Shown piece by piece: positions 23,522 to 32,969 of a stretch of DNA of 44,186 bases; position 1 is the stretch's first letter, and the number at the start of each line of letters is the position of its first letter. Source of the stretch: an uncultured Muribaculaceae bacterium (lineage in GTDB: Bacteria; Bacteroidota; Bacteroidia; Bacteroidales; Muribaculaceae). A program made the translations under genes and the position numbers. The notes under the pieces were generated by a model. That model searched no databases and was not told where the DNA came from. It saw only the letters and a list, made by a program, of their open reading frames with translations. The stretch spans positions 1 to 44,186 of the forward strand of contig CAJTQV010000023.1 of assembly GCA_910578385.1 (NCBI GenBank). The letters are read 5' to 3'.

Positions 23522-25936
23522 TTAGAAGTCAAACAAATCGTCTTCCTGAGCACCTGTTGACACGTGAATGTTGAAGGAGCTCTTAAAGTTCTCACCTATT
23601 TTGACAATTACTTTCGAAGCGGTATCCACAAGGTTGAGACGTTCACTGCGGAATGTATCGTTTCCGATATTTTCCAGAGTATATGCCACACCGTTATATT
23701 CAAGGACCGGGTTATCTATTGAGTTGAGACCTTTAATTACAAACTCAACTATGGGATTTGTACCGGTAATTTCATCAGCGACAATCTTGACGGAATAGTT
23801 TGAAGCATTTTTCTGCGATGAAACGATGATAATCGGCACAAGTACCTCTTCAGGAGTGCATCCGCCATGCGCGCCATGTCCGCTGTTGACTTTATCCGTT
23901 AGCGAGGCGTGGGTAAGTGAGCATATTGTTTCGTTGTCGTCGAGAATGATATATTTGTCATCTGAGACCATCTTATGTGTGGCATGGGCAAGTCGTCCCT
24001 CGTGATCGCTTGTGAGTCCGGCCAACTTAAGGCCTTTGGAGTATTGAGCAAGATATGACACGCCATGGTCAGAGACAAAGGCTATCTTCTTGCCATTGTA
24101 TTGATCAAGAACATTGTGGATCGCTTCCCGTACAATTTTGAATTCGTCAAGTATATACTGCGGATAGTTCTTGTGTTGATGCGCAAAACTGTCAAGACTT
24201 CCGATCTTTGATAATTCTTCTCCAGCAGGCAAAAGCGACTGAAGCACAGGTTTATTCTTGGAGGTCGTTGTCGGTATTGAAGATACAGCAACATGCACCT
24301 CATTAAGATAAACATTCTCTTTGGAGTATTCCTCTATCACATTTATGATAAACGGAATCCAATCAACACCAAGACCATCAATCCAATAATATACGTCTAT
24401 ATCTTCGCGTTTGTGAAGAATTGTACGGACAGTTTTGAAGTTATCACGCCAACCGGTGAACGTTGCATGATTAGCATTGTATACGCCTACCATCTCTGCA
24501 ACAGTCTCACTGATGCCGTTTTTGACCTTTGACAATCTATAAGCGTCGAAGTATTTGTTGACCCATTCATTATTGTGGCCGATTTGAGACAACGTCATTG
24601 GCTTTAGATAGTAATAAAGATCGGGGAAAATATGCTGTATATCCACAGGCTTTATTCTACCGTCGCCAATCCACTGCACCATCAATCTACGCTCACTTTC
24701 TGTTAATGTGGTTATAAGTTGCAAGGCCATATAAATGCCTTGTTCAGGATTAACTACCATTGCTTTGAGCTTAGCTTCGATGCGTAGTTCCGCCATTTCA
24801 GTGAGCTTTACGTTCTTAGAAGCGGCAATCTTCATTGCTTTGCGACGTTCATCTATTGCAGTAGGCAACAACTGCATGTCAAAAATTGCTGTTGCAATAT
24901 TTGAGAAAAGCTCTGACGTACTGAGATTTGAACACAGGTTGAGCGCACGAAGAACGTACTCTTGACCCGAAGAAATCTTTCGGAAATATAGAGTCAGCAG
25001 CCAACGATCGAACCCGTTATCACATTCAATCCAGGTTTTGATGAAGTCGAGACTGTCATGTATGTTATAGGTATCGAAGCGTGAGTTGATAAAACTATTG
25101 AAGTCAAAAGATTCCACATCAACCTCCTGGGCAAGTTGTCCCCAATATTCGAGTTCGTCATTTGACGGTTCAACCTCCACCCCAAAGTCAATTTTCAATC
25201 CTTTAGTAAGGAACTCGTATGCGTTGTGACACTCTACGTAAGTAAAAGCATTGTCTGGCTGAGCATTATGGGCATTTGCAAATATAGTTTTAGAACTGCA
25301 AATAATATTTCGTTTTACCTTGTCACCGTCTTTCCATAATTTAAGCCATTCAGTAAGATTGGTTACTACAGAATAATCTTTCTTCAACCCCTGTACACCA
25401 TAAATGGTGCCATCAGTTATTATGAGATTGTACAGTCCCTTTTCCGAGGCGCTTTTATACTCCCAAACAAAAGTCTGGTGGTCGGCTATAAAAGGAGTCA
25501 TCTTCCCTTGCATACCAACAATGGGTATATACATACGGATGTGTTCTTCCTGTGAGTCAGAAGGCGGCTGTGTGAGACGTATAGTCTTGACAAGACTTTC
25601 AAACTCTTTTGGAGTATAAAAGCGTGTCATTTCTGAAAAAGGGAAAACGACAAAGTCATTTGCGGGAAGTCGTTTTACAAGGTCAATTATCTTTTTACCA
25701 AGTTCGGTGTATGAAGCAAAGGTATCAGGATAATCCGGCTTTAATAAATCGTCAAGCGAATATTTATAGATGTTGCCCGGACGATCAACTATGAATTCGT
25801 TGAAATCCGCAAAGTTATCAAACAGCACAAAGCGAATCGGATAACGGTTGTGCTGGCCGCTATTCGCTCCGTGCCACTCTTTGTCCTCTTTTATATGGTC
25901 AAAGAGTTCGGTGAGAGATGAAAATGCTTTATGCAT
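23522..25936 (-). CDS. pglZ: BREX PglZ (alkaline phosphatase superfamily)
   Basis: 804 residues. PglZ is the only protein found in all BREX types and has an alkaline-phosphatase-like core. Metal-site motifs: YYWIDGLGVDW (Asp520), FVSDHG (622-625) and NSGHGAHGGCTPEE (about 684-697). The N-terminal half is helical and likely contacts the BrxC ATPase. A C-terminal beta domain (about 710-795) ends in DDLFDF. It overlaps the end of brxC by eight bases and precedes brxL by 11, so translation is coupled. All recognised motifs are intact. Confidence 0.93.
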   Translation of the reverse strand: MHKAFSSLTELFDHIKEDKEWHGANSGQHNRYPIRFVLFDNFADFNEFIVDRPGNIYKYSLDDLLKPDYPDTFASYTELGKKIIDLVKRLPANDFVVFPFSEMTRFYTPKEFESLVKTIRLTQPPSDSQEEHIRMYIPIVGMQGKMTPFIADHQTFVWEYKSASEKGLYNLIITDGTIYGVQGLKKDYSVVTNLTEWLKLWKDGDKVKRNIICSSKTIFANAHNAQPDNAFTYVECHNAYEFLTKGLKIDFGVEVEPSNDELEYWGQLAQEVDVESFDFNSFINSRFDTYNIHDSLDFIKTWIECDNGFDRWLLTLYFRKISSGQEYVLRALNLCSNLSTSELFSNIATAIFDMQLLPTAIDERRKAMKIAASKNVKLTEMAELRIEAKLKAMVVNPEQGIYMALQLITTLTESERRLMVQWIGDGRIKPVDIQHIFPDLYYYLKPMTLSQIGHNNEWVNKYFDAYRLSKVKNGISETVAEMVGVYNANHATFTGWRDNFKTVRTILHKREDIDVYYWIDGLGVDWIPFIINVIEEYSKENVYLNEVHVAVSSIPTTTSKNKPVLQSLLPAGEELSKIGSLDSFAHQHKNYPQYILDEFKIVREAIHNVLDQYNGKKIAFVSDHGVSYLAQYSKGLKLAGLTSDHEGRLAHATHKMVSDDKYIILDDNETICSLTHASLTDKVNSGHGAHGGCTPEEVLVPIIIVSSQKNASNYSVKIVADEITGTNPIVEFVIKGLNSIDNPVLEYNGVAYTLENIGNDTFRSERLNLVDTASKVIVKIGENFKSSFNIHVSTGAQEDDLFDF

Positions 25937-28900
25937 CGGTTTCGGAATTATTGGCAGCCAAGCCCGTGGAGATAATGGTATTGAGAATACCCTCGTAACC
26001 GAGATCTATAACAGCATCGAGAAGTCTTCGCAACTCTGCGGGGTCATTTATTGAATCAATGTATTCGCGTACAGATACTTTCTTTTTCTGAATCTGATTC
26101 TCGTCACCCTTGAACTCTTTCGCTTCCTTAATGAGGTCAGCGTATTTTTTACGCTCTTCTTCCTGACGTGCTCGTTCATCTGCTTCACGCTCACGACGTT
26201 CACGCTCCTCGCGTTCGCGGCGTTCTTGTTCGATACGGTCATTTTCGGCAATTCGCCAACGCATAAGAGCATTTGCTACTTCATCTTCTGACCAATATCC
26301 AACGGTAGATTCAAGATGCTGTTTGATATAAGTATAGGCATCATTGATTTCTTCAACCTGAAGTTGCACTGTAGGTTGACCGAGGAGAAAATTATTGAAG
26401 CCGCGCTCAAAGACACCCTGTTTCTTGAAGATATCGGGCAGGTCAACCTTATAGTTGTCCATCAGATTGAGAGCCTCATTCACAAGTGCAGGATTTTTCA
26501 AATCGCGTTCTGCGCAGATGTCAACAATGTCGTCCATCAACTTACGGATGTCATCATTGATGGTAATGGCAGGAGTAGAATTGGCGAAGTCATCGTCAAC
26601 GTATTTGATTACCCAAAGCGGATAGCCTTGTTCTTCAAGGAAAGCCCCTGTAATTGCGAAGCGGGCATCTTTCAGACTGGAGATGTCACTATAACCTTTT
26701 AGTTTATCAAGTTTGAATAGTTTGACAAGCGATTTGCAAAGCTTGCCTTCTTCGGGAGTCTGAAATTTGAATTCGAGTTTATTACTTGTTTTACCCTTTT
26801 CCCATACACTTATAAGTTCGGCGATGTCATCAACAAGGTTGTTGTTGTCGCGGGGCTTGCCAAGTTTGTCGAAAATTTTACCCGCCCATTTACGTAGTGC
26901 GAACGCTACAAGAGCTGCCGACGCATAGTTTCCGGCAAGGCCGTAAGGGGCATAGCGAAGTTCGTCAAATTTCTCTGCAAAATTGAAAATCACCGATTTG
27001 TTTGCATTCTTTATGCGATTGTTTATGAAGTCATAAACAGCCTTGACGGGATGCTTTTCGGGCATGTCTGCGCGCCACTCAAGATTATCGTCTAGTGCTT
27101 CTTCAAGCAGATGCTTCATCGGCGCTATGGGTCCGGTGAATTGCTCCAGCAGTTCAGTTTTTGATGTAGCGAAAATCATTTTTCTCACAACGTCTTTAGA
27201 AACCATAGGCTTCCAGAATGTCTGAGGAGAGTGTTTTCGCAATTTCTCTACGGCATCGGGCCCAAGTGAGAATATCTTGGGGGCGATAATGTCATTAAGC
27301 ATCGATGAAAGGTGCTTAAGAGACATAGGTATGGTCGCGCCGTTAATATAAATTGTGGCATTGCCTCTCTGAGCACGAGTCAACCAGTCTTTAATCATTG
27401 TGGTGGCATTATCTCGATGCACGTTCACTTGCTCAAGAAATCCATGATTTTGAGCGGCAGTATAGTTGGCCATATATTCGATGAAGCGGATATATTCTTT
27501 GTTGCCGAATGGTGTATCGAATACAATGTAGATTATATCGGCCAATTCTTTGTCGTCCTTGACAGCTTCAGAAGCCTCCTCTGCAACTTTGCGCATGTGA
27601 GCTACTTCTTCATTATTTCGAGCGAACATCATAGCCATAAAGAGGTCGCTCGGACGAGTATTTTTCTTTGCTTTCTTGATGGAATCTCGGAGTAGATAAT
27701 CGTTAGTAGCCTCTGAATAAAACTCGAAGCTATATGGACGGATTATCTTTTGGAGATATTTTTTGTCGACTTGGTTGCGGGCAGTATCGCCGAAGTTGAG
27801 TACTTTTGAGATGAATCGATAGTCACCATCCATAAGATTGCTCTTAATCTCCTCGATTTCATGAGATGGAAGCGCTGAGAACTGTACGGAAAAGACTCCT
27901 GTCGGGTCACGTTGAATAATGCCTTGATCGTTGAACCAATCAAGCACTTCTTCTACTTCACTCTCATACTGTGTGCCGGTAAACAGGTCAATAATATTAT
28001 CGGTCTTGGGTACAACAAGGCTTCCCACATTGTCGTTATCGCCTGAAATATTATTGAATGCGTTGAGCAGCAGCACACCCTTGAAAACAGCGTATGCGGC
28101 TTTACTATGGTTCTTGACGTGCTCGTTGTATGTGCTGAATCTTTCGGTTACGGCAGCATAGTTGATAACATCATCTTTAAATACGTTAAGCACGAAATCC
28201 CAAAGATAATCGGCGGTAACAAGCTCTCGGTTGGCAAATATTTCTTCGCTTTCAAGAAAAGCCTCCATGGCTTCATTCTGTCCGATGAACTCAAATACAC
28301 TTCGGCTCGAAGAGCCTACAACCGTTGCATAATGTGTGGCAAGATTGGCAGTTCCGGGGTGCAACGGGAATAATTGCAGAAGGTCGTTACGTGTTTCCTG
28401 AGGGTCATTGCTCGATCTGGTGAAGATGTCGAGCAGGTGGGAATTTACCGTATAGAAGTGGTCTCGCATTTGTTCATGACGGTCAGGGTCAATAATTTCA
28501 AACTTGCGCGACATAATTTTGAATGCCGAAACCGGTTCCATGTTGTATTTCATGCGGTGGTAGCGACCATCTGTCTGCTTTGTTTCCTCTACACCGATTT
28601 TGTTGAATGCCGATGGGTGCGAAATAAGACAGAAGTAACTGTCGTTCTCTTCGTTGGCAAATTTCTGCACTATTGTCTGCAAGGCTTTCAACACCTGAAT
28701 ACCTATTGAGTCTTCCATTACATCGGTAAACTCGTCCCAAAGAATGAGCAAACCCTTGTAATGGCTTATTTCACGCAATTTCTCCTGCACTTCAACAAGC
28801 CATTCACTTATGTTGTTTTGGCTTAGGAATACATGAATATTGCCTTCATGAAGAGCTGCATTGGCTTTTTGGAATGTGCCCATATCACGATTCTGTAGCT

Positions 28901-29483
28901 TGTGGGTGAGCATAGTACGGTCGGGAGCCACCGAATAAAGACCGCTATTCTTCGCTATCATCTCATCCCAAAGCACTGGAAACTCTTCGATATTGCGCAG
29001 CAATGTGTCATAGTCTGTGTCGACAATAATCTCAATATCATGGTCTTTAAGGGCTTTAATCACTGCTGACTGAAGCACGAGCGGCAAGTCACCAACCGAT
29101 GACATCGAAGCCAGTCCCTCAATCTTTACAGGAAGTAGACATTTCTTCGCGCGTATGTCGTAAATGCTTGTGCGGAGTGCACTAAACTTGGCATCACCAT
29201 ACTCGTAGTCTACCCATCCACGAATATCGTCAATAGGGTCACTGAGCAAGTGTGTGATTACAGCTGCGGCATGGCTCTTGCCGGTACCGTAAGTGCCGTT
29301 TATCCAAAAAGACTTGTGAGCGTCAATGTCATTGGCGCGAACTGAACGAAGCACTGTTTTTAGAACAGCATTAAACTGTTCGTTAGGAATAAACGAAACC
29401 CATTGTCCATCTTTTTCCTCTTCGAGCGAGTAGGCAGCACGTCCAGCTCTGCGTTTGATAATATCGTTATATGTGGTGGCCAT
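25929..29483 (-). CDS. brxC: BREX ATPase BrxC/PglY
   Basis: 1184 residues, the size of BrxC. The N-terminal P-loop FWINGTYGTGKSHAAAVI (GTYGTGKS at 63-70) and LLILWDEFTDVMEDS (a Walker B-like acidic cluster near residue 250) mark the ATPase. The middle is helical. A highly charged Arg/Glu coiled coil (around 1085-1135) precedes a short C-terminal helical end. In BREX it is thought to energise or assemble the modification/restriction complex. It starts 103 bases after the brxP stop and overlaps pglZ. Base composition is visibly more A/T rich than the flanking core genes. Confidence 0.93.
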   Translation of the reverse strand: MATTYNDIIKRRAGRAAYSLEEEKDGQWVSFIPNEQFNAVLKTVLRSVRANDIDAHKSFWINGTYGTGKSHAAAVITHLLSDPIDDIRGWVDYEYGDAKFSALRTSIYDIRAKKCLLPVKIEGLASMSSVGDLPLVLQSAVIKALKDHDIEIIVDTDYDTLLRNIEEFPVLWDEMIAKNSGLYSVAPDRTMLTHKLQNRDMGTFQKANAALHEGNIHVFLSQNNISEWLVEVQEKLREISHYKGLLILWDEFTDVMEDSIGIQVLKALQTIVQKFANEENDSYFCLISHPSAFNKIGVEETKQTDGRYHRMKYNMEPVSAFKIMSRKFEIIDPDRHEQMRDHFYTVNSHLLDIFTRSSNDPQETRNDLLQLFPLHPGTANLATHYATVVGSSSRSVFEFIGQNEAMEAFLESEEIFANRELVTADYLWDFVLNVFKDDVINYAAVTERFSTYNEHVKNHSKAAYAVFKGVLLLNAFNNISGDNDNVGSLVVPKTDNIIDLFTGTQYESEVEEVLDWFNDQGIIQRDPTGVFSVQFSALPSHEIEEIKSNLMDGDYRFISKVLNFGDTARNQVDKKYLQKIIRPYSFEFYSEATNDYLLRDSIKKAKKNTRPSDLFMAMMFARNNEEVAHMRKVAEEASEAVKDDKELADIIYIVFDTPFGNKEYIRFIEYMANYTAAQNHGFLEQVNVHRDNATTMIKDWLTRAQRGNATIYINGATIPMSLKHLSSMLNDIIAPKIFSLGPDAVEKLRKHSPQTFWKPMVSKDVVRKMIFATSKTELLEQFTGPIAPMKHLLEEALDDNLEWRADMPEKHPVKAVYDFINNRIKNANKSVIFNFAEKFDELRYAPYGLAGNYASAALVAFALRKWAGKIFDKLGKPRDNNNLVDDIAELISVWEKGKTSNKLEFKFQTPEEGKLCKSLVKLFKLDKLKGYSDISSLKDARFAITGAFLEEQGYPLWVIKYVDDDFANSTPAITINDDIRKLMDDIVDICAERDLKNPALVNEALNLMDNYKVDLPDIFKKQGVFERGFNNFLLGQPTVQLQVEEINDAYTYIKQHLESTVGYWSEDEVANALMRWRIAENDRIEQERREREERERREREADERARQEEERKKYADLIKEAKEFKGDENQIQKKKVSVREYIDSINDPAELRRLLDAVIDLGYEGILNTIISTGLAANNSETDA

Positions 29484-29586
29484 GAAGATGTTTGTGATTG
29501 TTGTCGGTTTATTATTCTACTATCACTTTGAGCAACTGATCAATTATAGCTTGATTAAGATTCTGCCAAAGTTCATAATATACTAA

Positions 29587-32100
29587 TTATTCAGTCATTA
29601 TGCTTAGTACTTTGGTGGCATCCAAGTCTTCTCTGAGGGTAATGTGGTCAAGACCCATATTTAGTTCGGCGATGAGAATATTAGTAGGCTCCGAATGAAG
29701 CGCTCGTAGTTTTTTTACCATCTCATTTTTTGCAATACCAAATTCTTTTGCAACACCTGTCTCTCCTTCTATCGAATATAGGTCAGTTACTCTAAATGTA
29801 TTTAAACCTCTATCAGAGGCAAAGCGATATAAGGAATATGCAAGCCCTTCAAGACTTAGGTCTTGGTAGCCATTCCTTTTTGCTGTCGTCTTATTTATTG
29901 CTTTATATTGCCCAAAATCTTCGCCTATAGGGGACTCCCTAAGAGTTCGAAGAAGCTGATATACTGCATTATGCACGGTGACTTTCTTGTACATCGGGAA
30001 CTCAGCAAGCAACATTTCCTCCAACCCAGTAGCAGTAAAGGATTGCATAGTGTTAACGCGAGCTCCAAACCACTTTACAATGAAGGAATTATAGTTCAGG
30101 TTAATCCATATTATTTCCCATACTAAATCGGGATTGTCTTGATATATCTTATATAAGAGCGCACCAAGCGGGGTTAATTGCGATTTACTATCAATCACTT
30201 CTGCATCCTTAAGCCAGTTGCGAAGTGATGGTATTTGATATTTGGGGTTAAGACCATGGTCACCGTCCCAAAATTCGTATGGGTTAGTGAAGAATGAATC
30301 AACCCATTCTTGATTTAGACCGAAATTTTTGTATCTGTCTATGCTCGTTTGTGGATTCATTTTTGTTTCAGTTTGATATAATGAGGCTGCTACAATACAC
30401 CCTTTATCGTGGAAATTTAGACATTTCTGACAATGGATGCATTTGTCAGTATCTATTGATATTGAAGGAAGTACACTTAATGCTCCTGTCGGACATTCAA
30501 CTTCACATGCTTCACAGTGGATACAATATGCAGATTTATAAATACTTCTCCTGATTAGTCCTACTACTATTGGGTCGCTACAGTCGCTAAACTCAATTTT
30601 GGTTTTGTGGTCAGATACTAAAATATTAAAAGAATATGCTACGTCTCCATATTTCAAACTTCCTGTGTAACCTTTAGAAGTCTTTCGATACGATAGTTTG
30701 CCAACTGGAATTAGCCATGTGAGCAGATTCTCTTTACAGTTGTTAATTTCAGCACTAAAACTTGTCTTTGAAGAGGAAAATTTGATTGTTGTTTTTATGT
30801 CAAATACATCGCCACTGGCACGTCTTTTCCAATTGCCTTGTTTGATGAATACGTCCACATCTTTGATGCCAGCTTTTACTGTATAATTTTCAACTCTTTG
30901 CAAAAATGGCATTATACTATCGTTGTAAAGTCGCTTGCCAACATACTCATTCCATTCAGACGCGAACGGGCAAATCACGCAACCGACGCGTGTTATGCCT
31001 TGCCGATAAGCCGGGTTTATTGGGAGCTTATGACTGAATAAATATAGAAATATTTCGGTAGTAGACCACTTAAGGATTGGTCGTGCATTAACTGTCGTAG
31101 AATGCTTTACACCTTTTCCAATACGACCGTAGCTGCTACGTCGGGTAGATTCTTCTGCGCGAACCCCGTCGAAAGTCAACACTCGGGCTTGCTTGTTCGT
31201 ACCCTCAATTTTGAGGCAGCGGTAGAGTGGTGCTGTCTTCATTACGGAACAACACCAACGGTGTGTGTCAGATGGTGTGCCGATTTTGTCCCAATAGTTA
31301 AGAACTGACTCGTGGTTGCGAGTGGTACTGAACTTTAAGGCGGGAAAACGGTCGCCATAGAAGCGCTTCACATCCTCATATAGTTGCAGCGAAGGAGGCA
31401 ACTCATAACCGGTATCGGAGTATATGACTTCAAATGCCGTTGGTGGTATGGCACGTGTAACAAGGTCGAGCACAACTTGCGAGTCTTTACCACCGGAAAA
31501 GGATGCGATAAAACGGTCAATACGAGTGGAGAGAATCACACGCTTGCCCTCTTCGCGAGCCACATCGAGAGGAACTATATCAAAAGAGTCGCAATCCTGT
31601 TTCACCACGGCCATTCTGGTCTTGGTACGCTTTTCTGTTCGCTCAGCAAGTGCCTCATAGTCGACTCCTTGATTGGCCTTGACTGAATCGTATGCTCGAT
31701 TTACACCTCCGTAGGCAATGTAAGTATCACGAATAAACTCAATCGCCTCACTTTCTATGAGGAACATTTGATCCTTGTTGCGGCGAAGCATTTCTGCGAC
31801 ATCAACCGGATTGAGCTTCACTGCCTTATCAGCACCTTGCTGAAAAACAATAGTAGGTGCATCGTAGATGTTCGCTCCTTTGGCCTCAAACATCAGTTTG
31901 CCCCGGTAGAAATATTGCTTATTGACAGCCCACATCAGCGGCTCATCGCAGTGGGGATAGTTCCAGCCGAGATGGTCAAGTCCGAGAAGATCAAGTTCTT
32001 CAAACCAAACGGGACGTGGCGAAATGCCCAAAGTTTCTTTTGTAACTTTGGACGAAAGAAGAATGCCACCCGTTTCGATGTCCCACTCAATTTTGAACAT
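29587..32100 (-). CDS. brxP: BREX type 4 PAPS-reductase/DndC-like protein BrxP
   Basis: 837 residues from the ATG at 32100 (MFKIEWDIETGG). It defines type 4 BREX, where it takes the place of the adenine methylase; the PAPS-reductase/ATP-pyrophosphatase domain is related to DndC of DNA phosphorothioation. Seen: the PP-loop SFSGGKDS (SGGKDS at 202-207), DTGYELPP, RWCC (Cys283/284), GCVICPF (Cys374/377), and two Cys4 clusters of 4Fe-4S ferredoxin type (Cys526, 529, 532, 536 and Cys554, 557, 560, 568). A helical C-terminal part of DUF4007 appearance follows. The frame is open up to 32394, but only with TTG starts or an ATG at 32301, and that extension looks non-conserved, so 32100 is preferred. 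Confidence 0.9.
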   Translation of the reverse strand: MFKIEWDIETGGILLSSKVTKETLGISPRPVWFEELDLLGLDHLGWNYPHCDEPLMWAVNKQYFYRGKLMFEAKGANIYDAPTIVFQQGADKAVKLNPVDVAEMLRRNKDQMFLIESEAIEFIRDTYIAYGGVNRAYDSVKANQGVDYEALAERTEKRTKTRMAVVKQDCDSFDIVPLDVAREEGKRVILSTRIDRFIASFSGGKDSQVVLDLVTRAIPPTAFEVIYSDTGYELPPSLQLYEDVKRFYGDRFPALKFSTTRNHESVLNYWDKIGTPSDTHRWCCSVMKTAPLYRCLKIEGTNKQARVLTFDGVRAEESTRRSSYGRIGKGVKHSTTVNARPILKWSTTEIFLYLFSHKLPINPAYRQGITRVGCVICPFASEWNEYVGKRLYNDSIMPFLQRVENYTVKAGIKDVDVFIKQGNWKRRASGDVFDIKTTIKFSSSKTSFSAEINNCKENLLTWLIPVGKLSYRKTSKGYTGSLKYGDVAYSFNILVSDHKTKIEFSDCSDPIVVGLIRRSIYKSAYCIHCEACEVECPTGALSVLPSISIDTDKCIHCQKCLNFHDKGCIVAASLYQTETKMNPQTSIDRYKNFGLNQEWVDSFFTNPYEFWDGDHGLNPKYQIPSLRNWLKDAEVIDSKSQLTPLGALLYKIYQDNPDLVWEIIWINLNYNSFIVKWFGARVNTMQSFTATGLEEMLLAEFPMYKKVTVHNAVYQLLRTLRESPIGEDFGQYKAINKTTAKRNGYQDLSLEGLAYSLYRFASDRGLNTFRVTDLYSIEGETGVAKEFGIAKNEMVKKLRALHSEPTNILIAELNMGLDHITLREDLDATKVLSIMTE

Positions 32101-32475
32101 TAAGGATCTTGCTCCATGTTTAATGGTCGGCAGTTCCTCAACGTGACCGGTTACAAAAAAAGCGTAGGAACTGTACTGGTTACTCGTCCTACCACTAAAG
32201 GCCTTCGCATTGCCCGGAAAAGTGAACGAGCAACACGCAGAGCCTACGCCGTATGATATATATACACCAATAATATGGCTGCACTGTTGTGCACGCCACA
32301 TATGGATATGACAATCATACCCGAAGGCATCTACTGTTGCCTCATCCTTGACTTTTCCAAAAGAAGTTGCGAAGTTCTTAGTGGTCAAGAACAAAGCGCC
32401 AATAAACGCTTCTCATAAAAAATGACCTACCCAATGCCCAGCACTTGAAACAGTACCGCACGGCGTAAGCCGTGG
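32101..32475 (-). promoter_or_regulatory. Long leader or N-terminal extension of brxP
   Basis: Between the candidate brxP promoter and the chosen ATG the brxP frame stays open for 98 codons (to 32394) but begins with TTG. The encoded piece is Cys/Tyr/Ser rich. Either it is a leader of about 370 bases or it is an extra N-terminal segment. A CACGGC-GTAA-GCCGTG hairpin lies at its start (32459-32474). Confidence 0.4.
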
Positions 32476-32483
32476 CAAAGTTA
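32476..32483 (-). promoter_or_regulatory. Candidate promoter of the BREX operon (-7 element)
   Basis: TAACTTTG on the minus strand fits TAnnTTTG. No TTTG box is found at 19-20 bases, so it may need an activator or be weak. Confidence 0.45.
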
Positions 32484-32556
32484 CGAAATTTTAATGAGAT
32501 ATTTGTACTAAACAGTGTTAAATCTGATTTTCAATCAGTAAAATTATCCCTGTTGT

Positions 32557-32613
32557 AGGCCCCGTTTCATAAAAAAAGCGGCCGCTGGGACCGCTTTTTT
32601 ATGAAACGGGCCT
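32557..32613. terminator. Long hairpin on the brxP side of the island
   Basis: GGCCCCGTTTCATAAAAAA and TTTTTTATGAAACGGGCC form the arms (one bulged C), around GCGGCCGCTGGGACCGC. The outer arms match those of the hairpin at 21864-21936. It lies upstream of brxP and of the divergent PIN module, so it does not end a visible gene. Confidence 0.8.
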
Positions 32614-32942
32614 TAGTGTATCACTGGTCATTCCAGTAACAATAATGCGCCGATGAAATATAAAATTCTTCGGTCCATTATGACTATTGAGCCACAATAG
32701 TACGCTTCAACTTTATATTATCACCACAATGATTTAGATTGGGGTAAGCCGGTTGTCGGAGGAGCGGAAAATAGTTGCTTTGAGGCCACACTAAAGTTGC
32801 CCAATAAATGCAGTCGCATATGGATATAACTTCCAAATAAGTGCAGTGCATTTTTATGGCAGATAATCCTTATTTTTCGACATCGACGCAAAAAATTGTC
32901 ATTAAATTAGAAGATTATAGTCGATAAGTAACTGTAATTTGT
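32614..32942. other. Gene-free stretch before the PIN module
   Basis: A/T rich with no supported gene. Two imperfect repeats, CCAATAAATGCAGTCGCAT (about 32800) and CCAAATAAGTGCAGTGCAT (about 32833), lie some 33 bases apart, about 110-145 bases before the promoter of the PIN module, and could be binding sites. Confidence 0.4.
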
Positions 32943-32950
32943 TATCTTTG
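32943..32950 (+). promoter_or_regulatory. Candidate promoter of the PIN module (-7 element)
   Basis: TATCTTTG ends 19 bases before the ATG at 32970, giving a leader of about 12 bases. No -33 box. Confidence 0.55.
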
Positions 32951-32969
32951 CAAAGCGATTATCGCATAA

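Noticed and set aside
32614..32942. Possible origin or iterons from two GTGCAGT-type repeats
   Set aside because: Only two imperfect copies and no replication gene nearby.
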